A DNA stretch of 7,462 bases from Candidatus Corynebacterium faecipullorum (GCA_019114925.1 DXEO01000056.1:1-7462), one strand, 5' to 3'. Positions 1 through 6,178 are shown, numbered from the stretch's first letter. Translations and numbers: made by a program. The notes: a model not told the origin generated them from the sequence alone.

Positions 1-4
1 TTTG

Positions 5-77
5 AGCTGGAGACGAGACTTGAACTCGCAACCTACGCATTACAAGTGCGTTGCGCTACCAATTGCGCCACTCCAGC
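5..77 (-). tRNA. tRNA-Thr (anticodon UGU)
   Basis: A complete 73-nt cloverleaf can be folded by eye on the minus strand. The acceptor stem is GCTGGAG paired with CTCCAGC (71-77 with 6-12). The D arm has a GCGC/GCGC stem with GG in the loop. The anticodon stem is ACGCA/TGCGT with loop CTTGTAA, and the T arm is GCGAG/CTCGT around TTCAAGT. The anticodon TGT reads ACA threonine codons. The discriminator base is T, and CCA is not encoded (the next bases are CAA), so the CCA end must be added by nucleotidyltransferase. The gene is transcribed divergently from thrE. I could not identify a convincing promoter for it in the 78-200 stretch. Confidence 0.95.
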
Positions 78-211
78 ACCGCGGCTAATCCGCTATGGGA
101 ATCGTACCTGAGCCCACCCCATAGAATGAAAGCCAGGGTGTCTGCGCTGCAAAAAAGTACGCGCGAAAGGCGCGAAAAGCACTGGCAGGTGCATAAATCG
201 GCGGCAGTTAC

Positions 212-217
212 TAAAGT
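212..217 (+). promoter_or_regulatory. Candidate -10 element for thrE
   Basis: TAAAGT fits the corynebacterial -10 pattern TANANT. It would start transcription near position 224, giving a 5' leader of about 39 nt before the preferred GTG start at 263. No recognisable -35 element lies 16-19 bp upstream, which is common for sigma-A promoters in this genus. The rest of the 78-262 interval shows only short imperfect repeats (cgcgaaa at 162 and 171) and 4-bp inverted repeats, with no gene. Confidence 0.35.
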
Positions 218-262
218 GCTGATTTACCGAACCCAGAAGTGTTGTTGAGGTCTATCTTTTCC

Positions 263-1939
263 GTGTCTGTTCTTTCATCCTTGCGCCAGCGCCTGCTGTA
301 CCGTTCGGCGCCCGTCGCCACCATCGACGCCGCAAAGGCCGCACCACCGCCCTCCCCTCTTGCCCCTGTTGATCTCACCGATCCGGCCCAGGTCACCGGT
401 GTTATGGAGATCGCCGCACGCGTTGGTGAAATCCTCATCGCGGCGGGCTCAGCCAATACCGACGTGCAGGCCCAGATTCACCTCGTCGCATCCTCCTATG
501 GTCTGCACTACTGCCACGTGTCGATTCTGATGAACACCATCACTATCCACACTGCCATCGGCACCGGTCCGGATCGGCACAACCTCCACGTCTTCCGCGT
601 GGCTCCGAGCATCGCCGTGGACTTCACCAAACTCTCCGCCGTCGACCGGCTCATCCGCTCCATCCACTCCGGTGCGACCCCACCGGCGATGGCGGAGAAA
701 ATCCTGGATGACATCGACGCCATGAAGAATCCCTACTCCAAGACCACCATCGTCAGCGCCTGGGGTGCCATGGGTGGATTCATCGCCGTGATGCTGGGCG
801 GTGACCTTCTCGTCGGTGTTGTCACCTTCCTCATTTCGGCACTCATTATGGGCACGAACATGTTTCTGGCGGACTATCGCTTGCCGCCCTTTTATCAGAA
901 CCTCGTCGGCGGTCTACTCGCCGTTGTCCCCGCAGCCATCCTCTACAACATCTTCGCGGGATTTGGCATCCAGATGCTGCCTTCCCAAATCATCGGTTCC
1001 GGCATCATCGTGCTGGTGGCGGGCCTGACCTTGGTGCAGTGTTTGGTGGACGGGATCACCCGCGCCCCCGTGACCTCATCCGCCAAGTTCTTTGAGGCTC
1101 TCATGTCCACCGGCGCAATCATCGCCGGCGTTGGTCTAGGTATCCAGGTGGCGGCGTGGTTGGGCTTCAGCCTGCCGCCGCTGGCGACACTCGCCCCGCC
1201 CGTCTATCACCAGATCCCCCTTCTGGTGCTGTGCGGTGGAATCGGTTCGGCTGCCTTCGCACTAGCGCTGGGAGCCTCGTGGTCTGAGGTCACCATCTCC
1301 GGGCTCACCGCAGCCGCCGGTATGGTTTTCTACTATTTCCTCGTCGTCTTATTGGGCGTCGGAGCTGTCGTCGCCTCCGGTATTTCGGCCGTGGCGGTCG
1401 GCCTCGCCGGTGGTCTCCTCTCCCGCCGCTACATGATGCCGCCGCTCATCACCATGATCGTGGGCTATACCCCCATGCTGCCGGGTCTGACTTTGTACCG
1501 CGGCATGTACGCCATGCTCAACGAACAGCTCATTACCGGCCTGACCAACCTGGCCAGCGCCCTCGCCATTGCCGGTGCCCTAGCCGCTGGCGTGGTCTTC
1601 GGCGAGCGAGTAGCCCGCCGCCTGCGCCGCCCGCAATACTTCCGGCCTTATAACTCGATCAAGCGCTTGGGCACGTTCTCCTTCTCACGTGCCACCCGCT
1701 TGGCGCAGCGCGCCCGCATTCCGCGCGTTCCCCTATCGCCCTTCGCTCCGCGTCACAACCTGCCGGCCCCACCGCCGCAGTACGGCCCCAAACCGCCGAC
1801 GCCTGCACAGCAGGCGCGCTTCCAGCAGGGCGATGCTGTCACGGACATGTGGCCCGTCACCACGCAATTTCCAGCGCAGCGCCCCACCTACACGGTGCCT
1901 GGCAAAGATGACCCGAGCGCCCCAACGAACTCGCAATAG
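263..1939 (+). CDS. thrE: ThrE-type threonine/serine exporter
   Basis: Integral membrane exporter that moves L-threonine and L-serine out of the cell. The soluble N-terminal part (about residues 1-160) carries the DUF1212-type region and a segment AAKAAPPPSPLAP that I recognise from C. glutamicum ThrE. About ten hydrophobic segments follow between residues 163 and 447, with conserved-looking stretches such as PSQIIGSGI, AGLTLVQ and TPMLPGL. The last ~110 residues are a basic, proline-rich tail (for example PAPPPQYGPKPPTP) that makes the protein 558 aa, against 489 aa as I recall for C. glutamicum. I chose GTG at 263 because it gives MSVLSSLRQR, matching the start of the C. glutamicum protein, and has GAGG at 247-250, though at a long 12-nt spacing. 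In-frame GTG 239, TTG 242 and TTG 245 are alternatives without a ribosome site. The gene is monocistronic or weakly linked to the next gene 50 bp downstream. Confidence 0.9.
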   Translation: MSVLSSLRQRLLYRSAPVATIDAAKAAPPPSPLAPVDLTDPAQVTGVMEIAARVGEILIAAGSANTDVQAQIHLVASSYGLHYCHVSILMNTITIHTAIGTGPDRHNLHVFRVAPSIAVDFTKLSAVDRLIRSIHSGATPPAMAEKILDDIDAMKNPYSKTTIVSAWGAMGGFIAVMLGGDLLVGVVTFLISALIMGTNMFLADYRLPPFYQNLVGGLLAVVPAAILYNIFAGFGIQMLPSQIIGSGIIVLVAGLTLVQCLVDGITRAPVTSSAKFFEALMSTGAIIAGVGLGIQVAAWLGFSLPPLATLAPPVYHQIPLLVLCGGIGSAAFALALGASWSEVTISGLTAAAGMVFYYFLVVLLGVGAVVASGISAVAVGLAGGLLSRRYMMPPLITMIVGYTPMLPGLTLYRGMYAMLNEQLITGLTNLASALAIAGALAAGVVFGERVARRLRRPQYFRPYNSIKRLGTFSFSRATRLAQRARIPRVPLSPFAPRHNLPAPPPQYGPKPPTPAQQARFQQGDAVTDMWPVTTQFPAQRPTYTVPGKDDPSAPTNSQ

Positions 1940-1941
1940 CG

Positions 1942-1947
1942 TAGAAT
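1942..1947 (+). promoter_or_regulatory. Candidate -10 element for the lysine-rich/ots operon
   Basis: TAGAAT matches the TANANT -10 consensus and begins two bases after the thrE stop codon. It would initiate near 1954, about 35 nt before the GTG start at 1990. No good -35 element is visible upstream, where the bases are thrE coding sequence. This would let the four-gene trehalose block be transcribed independently of thrE. Confidence 0.4.
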
Positions 1948-1955
1948 AGCCGGTC

Positions 1956-1967
1956 TGAAAGCTTTCA
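1956..1967. repeat. 12-bp perfect palindrome TGAAAGCTTTCA
   Basis: A perfect 12-bp inverted repeat with no spacer lies between the candidate -10 (1942-1947) and the ribosome-binding site (1979-1984). As RNA it could form only a 4-bp stem around AGCT and is followed by no U-run, so it is not a credible terminator. Its position just downstream of the predicted start of transcription would suit a repressor operator, but no specific regulator can be assigned. Confidence 0.4.
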
Positions 1968-1978
1968 CACTTCATCCT

Positions 1979-1984
1979 AGGAGG
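1979..1984 (+). promoter_or_regulatory. Strong Shine-Dalgarno site AGGAGG
   Basis: A perfect AGGAGG sits 5 nt before GTG 1990 and fixes the start of the lysine-rich protein. Confidence 0.8.
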
Positions 1985-1989
1985 ACTCC

Positions 1990-2349
1990 GTGCCACCAAA
2001 GGTCACAGATACTCAGCCCGCCGCTGATCAGACTCATACAGTAGAGGAAGAGACCGCCCGCGCCGCGCGTCGCGTCGTCGCCACCTATGCGGAGGATTTC
2101 CTCGACGGCGTGACCCTCATGTCGATGCTGGGCGTCGAACCAGAAGGCTTGGTCCACCGCAAGGTTTTGGCTGAGCAAGCCGATGCCGCTCCGAAGAAGA
2201 GCAGCAAGAAGGCAACGAAGAAAGCCTCCAAGAAGGCCACTAAGAAGTCGACGAAGAAGGCTACGAAGAAAGCCACCAAGAAGGCCACTAAGAAGTCGAC
2301 CAAAAAGGCTACCAAGAAGGCAACTAAAAAGGCCGCGAAGAAGGCCTAG
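1990..2349 (+). CDS. Small protein with histone-H1-like KKAT-repeat tail
   Basis: 119 residues in two parts. Residues 1-68 form an acidic-to-neutral, probably helical head (VEEETARAARRVVATYAED, then LDGVTLMSMLGVEPEGL) with no signal peptide or membrane segment. Residues 69-119 are almost pure four-residue repeats: KKSS, KKAT, KKAS, KKST and KKAA, twelve complete units plus a final KKA. Such Lys/Ala/Thr tails occur in bacterial histone-H1-like proteins and in the C-termini of actinobacterial HupB and topoisomerase I, where they bind nucleic acid. A nucleoid or RNA-binding role is therefore inferred, not shown. The head matches no family I can name. A similar lysine-rich gene lies at the same place in C. 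glutamicum, as I recall. Start GTG 1990 is set by AGGAGG. The stop lies only 2 bp before otsA, indicating an operon and probable translational coupling. Confidence 0.85.
   Translation: MPPKVTDTQPAADQTHTVEEETARAARRVVATYAEDFLDGVTLMSMLGVEPEGLVHRKVLAEQADAAPKKSSKKATKKASKKATKKSTKKATKKATKKATKKSTKKATKKATKKAAKKA
2194..2346 (+). repeat. In-frame 12-bp repeats with a 48-bp higher-order unit
   Basis: The coding sequence for the lysine tail is a run of about twelve 12-bp units of the type AAGAAGGCNACN. Codons vary (GCA/GCC/GCT, ACT/ACC/ACG, AAG/AAA). A longer duplication is also visible: 2230-2277 and 2278-2325 are adjacent 48-bp units identical at 42 of 48 positions, each starting with the same 23 bases. 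All differences within this pair are synonymous or preserve the KK-A/S-T pattern. The array is protein-coding, not a CRISPR or intergenic repeat. Confidence 0.85.
2339..2344 (+). promoter_or_regulatory. Ribosome-binding site of otsA inside the upstream gene
   Basis: AGAAGG lies 7 nt before ATG 2352 and is formed by the last lysine codons of the preceding repeat tail. Ribosomes finishing the lysine-rich protein stop 2 bp before the otsA start, an arrangement that favours coupled translation. Confidence 0.55.
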
Positions 2350-2351
2350 TT

Positions 2352-3773
2352 ATGTCTGGGCGCAGCAATAGCTTCGTAGTCGTAGCCAACCGGCTGCCGG
2401 TGGACCTCGAAACCGCCGCCGACGGCACCCGTGAGTGGAAGGCCTCCCCGGGCGGCCTCGTCACCGCGCTCTCCCCTGTCCTAGAAGAACACCAGGGCTG
2501 CTGGGTGGGCTGGCCCGGCGTGGCCGACGAAGCTCCCGAGCCTTTCACCACCGACAACGGTGTCCTGCTTCACCCGGTACGCCTCACGAATGAGGATTTT
2601 GAGGCCTTTTACGAGGGTTTTTCCAATGCCACCCTGTGGCCTCTTTATCACGATCTCATCGTCACCCCCATCTATAACCGCGATTGGTGGGAAACCTACC
2701 GCGAGGTCAACCTGCGCTTTGCTAACGAGGTAGCGGCCGTCGCTGCGGAGAATGCCACGGTGTGGGTGCAGGACTATCAGCTGCAGCTCGTGCCTGGCAT
2801 CCTGCGCCAGCTGCGCCCCGATCTCACTATCGGTTTCTTCCTCCACATCCCCTTCCCTTCCCCGGATCTCTTCCGCCAGTTGCCGTGGCGTGAGGAACTG
2901 GTGCGGGGGCTTCTCGACGCCAACCTGATCGGCTTCCACCTCGAATCCAACGCACGCAATTTCTTGGAGCTGGCCCGCACCCAGGGCCTCACAGTTGAAG
3001 GCGAGGTCAGCACCCGCGAGGTCACCGCGCGCATCGTGACGAATAGCGGTCATTCCGTCGGGGTCGGCGCCTTTCCCATTTCCATTGCGGCGAGTGAGTT
3101 CGCTGAGGGCGGTGATGCTGAGGACGTCGCCCAGCTCCGCGCTGAGTTGGGCAACCCCACACACGTCATTTTGGGTGTGGACCGCTTGGATTACACGAAG
3201 GGCATCCTGCAGCGCCTCACTGCCTTCGAGGAACTCCTCGAGACCGGCGCTCTGAACCCGGACGCGGTGACCTTCGTCCAACTAGCTACTCCCTCGCGCG
3301 AGCGCATCGATCACTACCGCGCCACGCGCTCGAAGGTGGAGGAAGCCGTGGGCCGCATCAACGGACGCTTTGGGCGTTTAGGAGCACCCGTGGTGCATTA
3401 CCAGCACAGTTCCGTCCCGAAAGACGTACTGCGGCGCTACTACCGGCTCGCGGACATCATGCTGGTCACGCCATTCAAGGACGGCATGAATCTGGTGGCC
3501 AAGGAATACGTGGCTTCCCACAGCGATGGCTCCGGCGCGCTCGTGCTCTCCGAATTCGCGGGCGCTGCAGCAGAGCTTACCCAAGCCAACCTGTGCAATC
3601 CCTTCGATATCGAGTCCATCAAGCGCGCGCTACTCTCCGCGGTCAAGGCACTGGAGGAATCTCCTGCGACCATGCGCGAGCGCATGATTGCTATGAACGA
3701 GCAGGTGCGTCAGCACGATATCGCGCTGTGGTCGCAGTCCTTCCTCGGTGCACTGAGCCAGGAGGAAGAATGA
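2352..3773 (+). CDS. otsA: Trehalose-6-phosphate synthase (GT20)
   Basis: Cytoplasmic retaining glycosyltransferase that joins UDP-glucose and glucose-6-phosphate to make trehalose-6-phosphate, first step of the OtsAB route. The 473-aa protein is full length and all family landmarks are in order. They are NRLPV near residue 13 (phosphate-binding Arg14), the glycine loop SPGGLVTAL at 32-40, LWPLYHD at 95-101, VQDYQLQLVPG at 139-149, HIPFP at 165-169, the donor-phosphate motif VDRLDYTKG at 276-284 (Arg278, Lys283), and DGMNLVAKEYV at 377-387. Near 400-418 is the SEFAGAA...LCNPFD segment. ATG 2352 puts NRLPV at the usual distance from the N-terminus. The gene sits between the lysine-rich gene (2 bp) and a lipoprotein gene whose ATG overlaps the otsA stop. 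No defect is visible. Confidence 0.97.
   Translation: MSGRSNSFVVVANRLPVDLETAADGTREWKASPGGLVTALSPVLEEHQGCWVGWPGVADEAPEPFTTDNGVLLHPVRLTNEDFEAFYEGFSNATLWPLYHDLIVTPIYNRDWWETYREVNLRFANEVAAVAAENATVWVQDYQLQLVPGILRQLRPDLTIGFFLHIPFPSPDLFRQLPWREELVRGLLDANLIGFHLESNARNFLELARTQGLTVEGEVSTREVTARIVTNSGHSVGVGAFPISIAASEFAEGGDAEDVAQLRAELGNPTHVILGVDRLDYTKGILQRLTAFEELLETGALNPDAVTFVQLATPSRERIDHYRATRSKVEEAVGRINGRFGRLGAPVVHYQHSSVPKDVLRRYYRLADIMLVTPFKDGMNLVAKEYVASHSDGSGALVLSEFAGAAAELTQANLCNPFDIESIKRALLSAVKALEESPATMRERMIAMNEQVRQHDIALWSQSFLGALSQEEE
3760..3765 (+). promoter_or_regulatory. Shine-Dalgarno site for the lipoprotein gene
   Basis: AGGAGG within the last otsA codons lies 4 nt before ATG 3770 and 7 nt before ATG 3773. 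The second spacing is the more usual, so either of the two tandem ATG codons may be the real start. Confidence 0.7.
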
Positions 3774-4294
3774 TGCGACGCCAGCCCGCCGCAGCGCTGA
3801 GCACCGTGCTCACCACGGCGCTGCTCGCACTTGGCCTGAGCGGGTGCGGCTCTGCTGAGGAGGAACCTGCTTCGCGCGGTGATGAGCGCATCCTGGGCAA
3901 GGATTGGCAGGTCATTAACCTCTATACATCGCCGGATGCCCCTTCCTCCCTCCCCGCCGATACCGCGCAGGTGCCGCACATGAGCTTCGGTGAACACACT
4001 GCCGTGGGCTCGACCGGCTGTGTCTCCTTCACCGCAGAGGTTTCCTTCCACAAGGATGACAAAGCCTCCACGATCTGGGAGGGCGACGTGATGCGGGTAG
4101 AGAAAGCCACTTATGAGAATCCGCCGCGCAGCGTTGACTGCGAGGGCTCGATGCTGTGGGCCGATTCGCTCATGCGCAACCTCATCGCCGAAGGCCATGA
4201 ATTCGACTTCGCGCTCAACCCCAACAACCAACTCGTTTTGACCTTGCGCACCGACAAGGTGGACTCACCGATCATCCGCATGGCTTCGCTGTAG
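3770..4294 (+). CDS. Secreted lipoprotein, META/HslJ-like
   Basis: A 174-aa precursor with a classic lipoprotein signal: basic MMRRQ, a hydrophobic run, then lipobox LSGC with the lipidated cysteine at residue 26. After a short acidic linker the mature part starts GKDWQVINLY and contains a predicted-exposed STGCVSF and a later VDCEG, ending NNQLVLTLRTDK. The order W-x-V, GC plus aromatic, second Cys, then an L-x-L strand near the end recalls the META/HslJ fold, which is my inference. No enzyme active site is apparent. The start at the ATGA overlap with otsA is chosen because AGGAGG precedes it and the signal peptide begins there; ATG 3773 is equally possible. The open frame continues upstream, but that part lies within otsA and would spoil the signal peptide. 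Its place between otsA and otsB suggests an envelope function tied to trehalose, unproven. An equivalent exported protein occupies this slot in C. glutamicum, as I recall. Confidence 0.85.
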   Translation: MMRRQPAAALSTVLTTALLALGLSGCGSAEEEPASRGDERILGKDWQVINLYTSPDAPSSLPADTAQVPHMSFGEHTAVGSTGCVSFTAEVSFHKDDKASTIWEGDVMRVEKATYENPPRSVDCEGSMLWADSLMRNLIAEGHEFDFALNPNNQLVLTLRTDKVDSPIIRMASL

Positions 4295-4312
4295 CTCCGA
4301 AGTTTTCGGCGC

Positions 4313-4318
4313 TAGGGT
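4313..4318 (+). promoter_or_regulatory. Possible -10 element for a leaderless otsB transcript
   Basis: TAGGGT resembles actinobacterial -10 hexamers and lies 7 nt before ATG 4326, the distance expected if transcription began on the start codon itself. No -35 is evident. The same bases (AGGG at 4314-4317) could instead serve as a weak ribosome-binding site 8 nt before the ATG, so this is ambiguous. Confidence 0.25.
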
Positions 4319-4325
4319 GGGGAGC

Positions 4326-5069
4326 ATGATTGATGCACTCGCCTCCGCTGAACACCTCGCGGTTGTGTCCGACTTCGATGGCACCTTAGCCGGCTTCGCG
4401 CGCAACGCCTACGCGGTGCGCCCGGAGCAGCGCTCGCTCGATGCCCTGGCCGCCCTAGCGCAGCTCCCCCATACCACCGCCGCGGTGCTTTCCGGCCGGC
4501 ACCTCGAGGGACTAAAGCAGGTATGCCCGCTGCGCGAGCCGGTGCTTTTCGGCGGCTCGCATGGAGCCGAATCCTCGTGGGAGGACTCCGCGCTCACTCC
4601 GGAGATGGAAGCTCACCTGGCTAAGAAGGAAGCAGAGCTCAAAGAAATCATTGCCCGCCACCCCGGCGCGGAATTGGAAATAAAGCCCTTCCAGCGCGTG
4701 CTGCACCTGCGCGCACTGGAATTGCAGGACCCGGACGCCGCGGCCGTAGCCTATGCGGAGGGAGAGGCCCTAAGCGCCGATGGTTTCCCCAAGACTGCGG
4801 GCAAGTGCGTCGTCGAGTTTTCCGCAACGCAGGCCACGAAGGGCACGTGGATTGAGAAGCTACGCCGGCGCGCCGGGGCCACAGCGGTGGTCTTTTTAGG
4901 GGATGACACCACTGATGAGGACGGTTTCGCCGTGCTCAACCAGCCGCCGGACCTCGGTGTCAAGGTCGGTGAGGGCGCAACGCAGGCAGCTTTGCGCGTG
5001 CCCGATATCGCGGCGGTGACGGAGTTCCTCGAAGAGCTCGCCGCCGCCCGCGCGCAGCACAGCGCCTAG
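4326..5069 (+). CDS. otsB: Trehalose-6-phosphate phosphatase (HAD-IIB)
   Basis: Cytoplasmic Mg-dependent phosphatase that removes the phosphate from trehalose-6-phosphate to give trehalose, second step after OtsA. The HAD motifs are intact. Motif I is SDFDGTLAG with nucleophile Asp16 and acid/base Asp18. Motif II is VLSGRHLEGL with Ser56. The lysine of motif III is in GKCVVEF or ATKGTW (Lys160 or Lys172), and motif IV is LGDDTTDEDGF with Asp193/Asp194. The cap region lies between about 75 and 160. The 247-aa length is normal for a stand-alone corynebacterial OtsB. ATG 4326 gives MIDALASAEHLAVVSDFDG, similar in layout to C. glutamicum OtsB; an in-frame GTG at 4317 would add three residues. It begins 31 bp after the lipoprotein stop and ends tail-to-tail on the LacI-type gene. 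Confidence 0.96.
   Translation: MIDALASAEHLAVVSDFDGTLAGFARNAYAVRPEQRSLDALAALAQLPHTTAAVLSGRHLEGLKQVCPLREPVLFGGSHGAESSWEDSALTPEMEAHLAKKEAELKEIIARHPGAELEIKPFQRVLHLRALELQDPDAAAVAYAEGEALSADGFPKTAGKCVVEFSATQATKGTWIEKLRRRAGATAVVFLGDDTTDEDGFAVLNQPPDLGVKVGEGATQAALRVPDIAAVTEFLEELAAARAQHSA
5066..5069. other. Overlapping convergent stop codons (CTAG)
   Basis: otsB ends with TAG at 5067-5069 and the LacI-type gene ends with TAG read from 5068 back to 5066. The two coding regions therefore overlap by 4 bp through the palindrome CTAG, and no intergenic terminator exists between them. Confidence 0.9.
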
Positions 5070-6151
5070 GCCCCAGCCGGAGCCACGGTCCGCCCGGGAT
5101 GGAAGGTGGTCTCCAACAATGCCCGCGGCACCTCGCCACGCCCCTCGATGAGGCGGGCCAGCATGCGCCCGGCTGCCGCCCCCTTCTCCTTATTCGGCTG
5201 CACGACGGTGCTCAGCCCCAGCGCCAAGGCGGGCGCAATGCCGTCGAAGCCAGTGACAGAAAGCTGCTCGGGCACCGCGATTCCATGATCGCGGGCATAA
5301 GCGATTACACCGAGCGCCATCGAGTCCGTCGTACACAACACCGCGGTGAGATCCGGGTGCCTAGTCAGCAATTCCTCCGCGGCCGCATAGGCTGTGTGCG
5401 GATCATTGATATGGCGCGCCACCACGGGGATATGTGCAGGATCGAGGCCGGCTTGCTCAAAGACGTCGAGCGCACCCAACACACGTGAGCGCTGCACGTG
5501 CATATCCGCCGCGGCCAGTTGCGCGGCCGTCACTTCGCCATCGAGGCGCTCGCGGTGTAGGCGGATGGCGAGGATGCCGATGCGGGTATGGGAGGCGTCG
5601 ACAAGCGCCTGCGCCGCCGGGGCAATCGCGGCGCGGTCGTCGATCCCCACGAAGGGCAAGCCCGAATCCGTGGGCTGGTCACACACCACCACCGGCAGGC
5701 CGCGGCGTTGCACGGCTTCAAGGTAAGCATCACCCGCCGCCACGGAATAGACCACAAATCCATCAACCGCCGCCGACCCTACAAGCTGCGCTGCCTGAGC
5801 GTCATTAGGAGCACCGGCGGTATCCGGTCCGGCAGGAATGAGAGTCAACGTCGTGCTCGCCCCCGCCGAGGCCTCCGCCATGCCGGCGAGGAAATCCACC
5901 GAGGCCATGTCCTCGAAGGCATAGGACAGGTGCTCGGTGAGCAGGACGCCCAGTGAACCCTGGCGGCGCGTGCGCAAGCTGCGTGCGGTGGGATCCGGGC
6001 CCGTGTATCCACGCTCAGCCGCCGCGGCGAGGATGCGCTCCCGAGTGGCAGGCGCCAGCTGGTCCGGCCGGTTATACGCGTTAGACACCGTGGTGGGCGA
6101 AACCCCAAGTTCAGCGGCCAGGGAGGCCAGCGTCGTGCTGCGTTTGGACAT
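5066..6151 (-). CDS. ipsA: LacI-family regulator, likely IpsA ortholog
   Basis: 361-aa transcription factor. Residues 7-26 form the LacI helix-turn-helix (TLASLAAELGVSPTTVSNAY), followed by RERILAAAAERGY and the hinge-helix segment DPTARSLRTRRQG at 53-65. The rest is a periplasmic-binding-protein-like sensor domain (GSLGVLL, then VDGFVVYSV near 129, VVCDQP near 156, FVGIDD near 167, LCTTDSMALGVI near 272, VTGFDGI near 299 and TVVQPN near 315). In C. glutamicum the gene between otsB and znuA is, as I recall, cg2910/IpsA, which controls ino1 and inositol-derived lipids in response to myo-inositol. The symbol rests on synteny and family only. Start ATG 6151 places the HTH at the usual distance; an in-frame TTG at 6196 would add 15 atypical residues running into the znuA promoter. 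No clear ribosome site precedes the ATG. Confidence 0.9.
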   Translation of the reverse strand: MSKRSTTLASLAAELGVSPTTVSNAYNRPDQLAPATRERILAAAAERGYTGPDPTARSLRTRRQGSLGVLLTEHLSYAFEDMASVDFLAGMAEASAGASTTLTLIPAGPDTAGAPNDAQAAQLVGSAAVDGFVVYSVAAGDAYLEAVQRRGLPVVVCDQPTDSGLPFVGIDDRAAIAPAAQALVDASHTRIGILAIRLHRERLDGEVTAAQLAAADMHVQRSRVLGALDVFEQAGLDPAHIPVVARHINDPHTAYAAAEELLTRHPDLTAVLCTTDSMALGVIAYARDHGIAVPEQLSVTGFDGIAPALALGLSTVVQPNKEKGAAAGRMLARLIEGRGEVPRALLETTFHPGRTVAPAGA

Positions 6152-6178
6152 GACGGTAAGACTACCCGTTTTCAACCC

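Noticed and set aside
161..192. Short inverted repeats upstream of thrE as a riboswitch or T-box
   Set aside because: Stems are only 4 bp, no T-box sequence or terminator is present, and most lies upstream of the predicted transcript start.
51..248. 65-codon plus-strand frame across the tRNA and thrE leader
   Set aside because: It overlaps the tRNA gene, lacks a ribosome site, and its product looks random.
1956..1975. Rho-independent terminator after thrE
   Set aside because: The palindrome has no loop or GC-rich stem and no T-run follows.
2194..2346. CRISPR-like regular repeats
   Set aside because: Units are 12 bp, contiguous and in frame with a lysine-rich protein; there are no spacers.
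2481..3281. 266-codon open frame on the minus strand inside otsA
   Set aside because: It mirrors the high-GC otsA coding sequence, shows no family motif or ribosome site, and otsA has all catalytic motifs.
3593..3769. 59-codon N-terminal extension of the lipoprotein frame
   Set aside because: It lies within otsA in another frame, would bury the lipoprotein signal, and the AGGAGG site supports the start at 3770/3773.
3710..4231. 173-codon open frame on the minus strand over the lipoprotein gene
   Set aside because: No recognisable domain; the plus strand has RBS, signal peptide, lipobox and operon position.
5434..5808. Plus-strand open frames inside the LacI-type gene
   Set aside because: Arg/Pro-rich out-of-frame translations typical of GC-rich shadows; the minus-strand product has a full LacI domain set.
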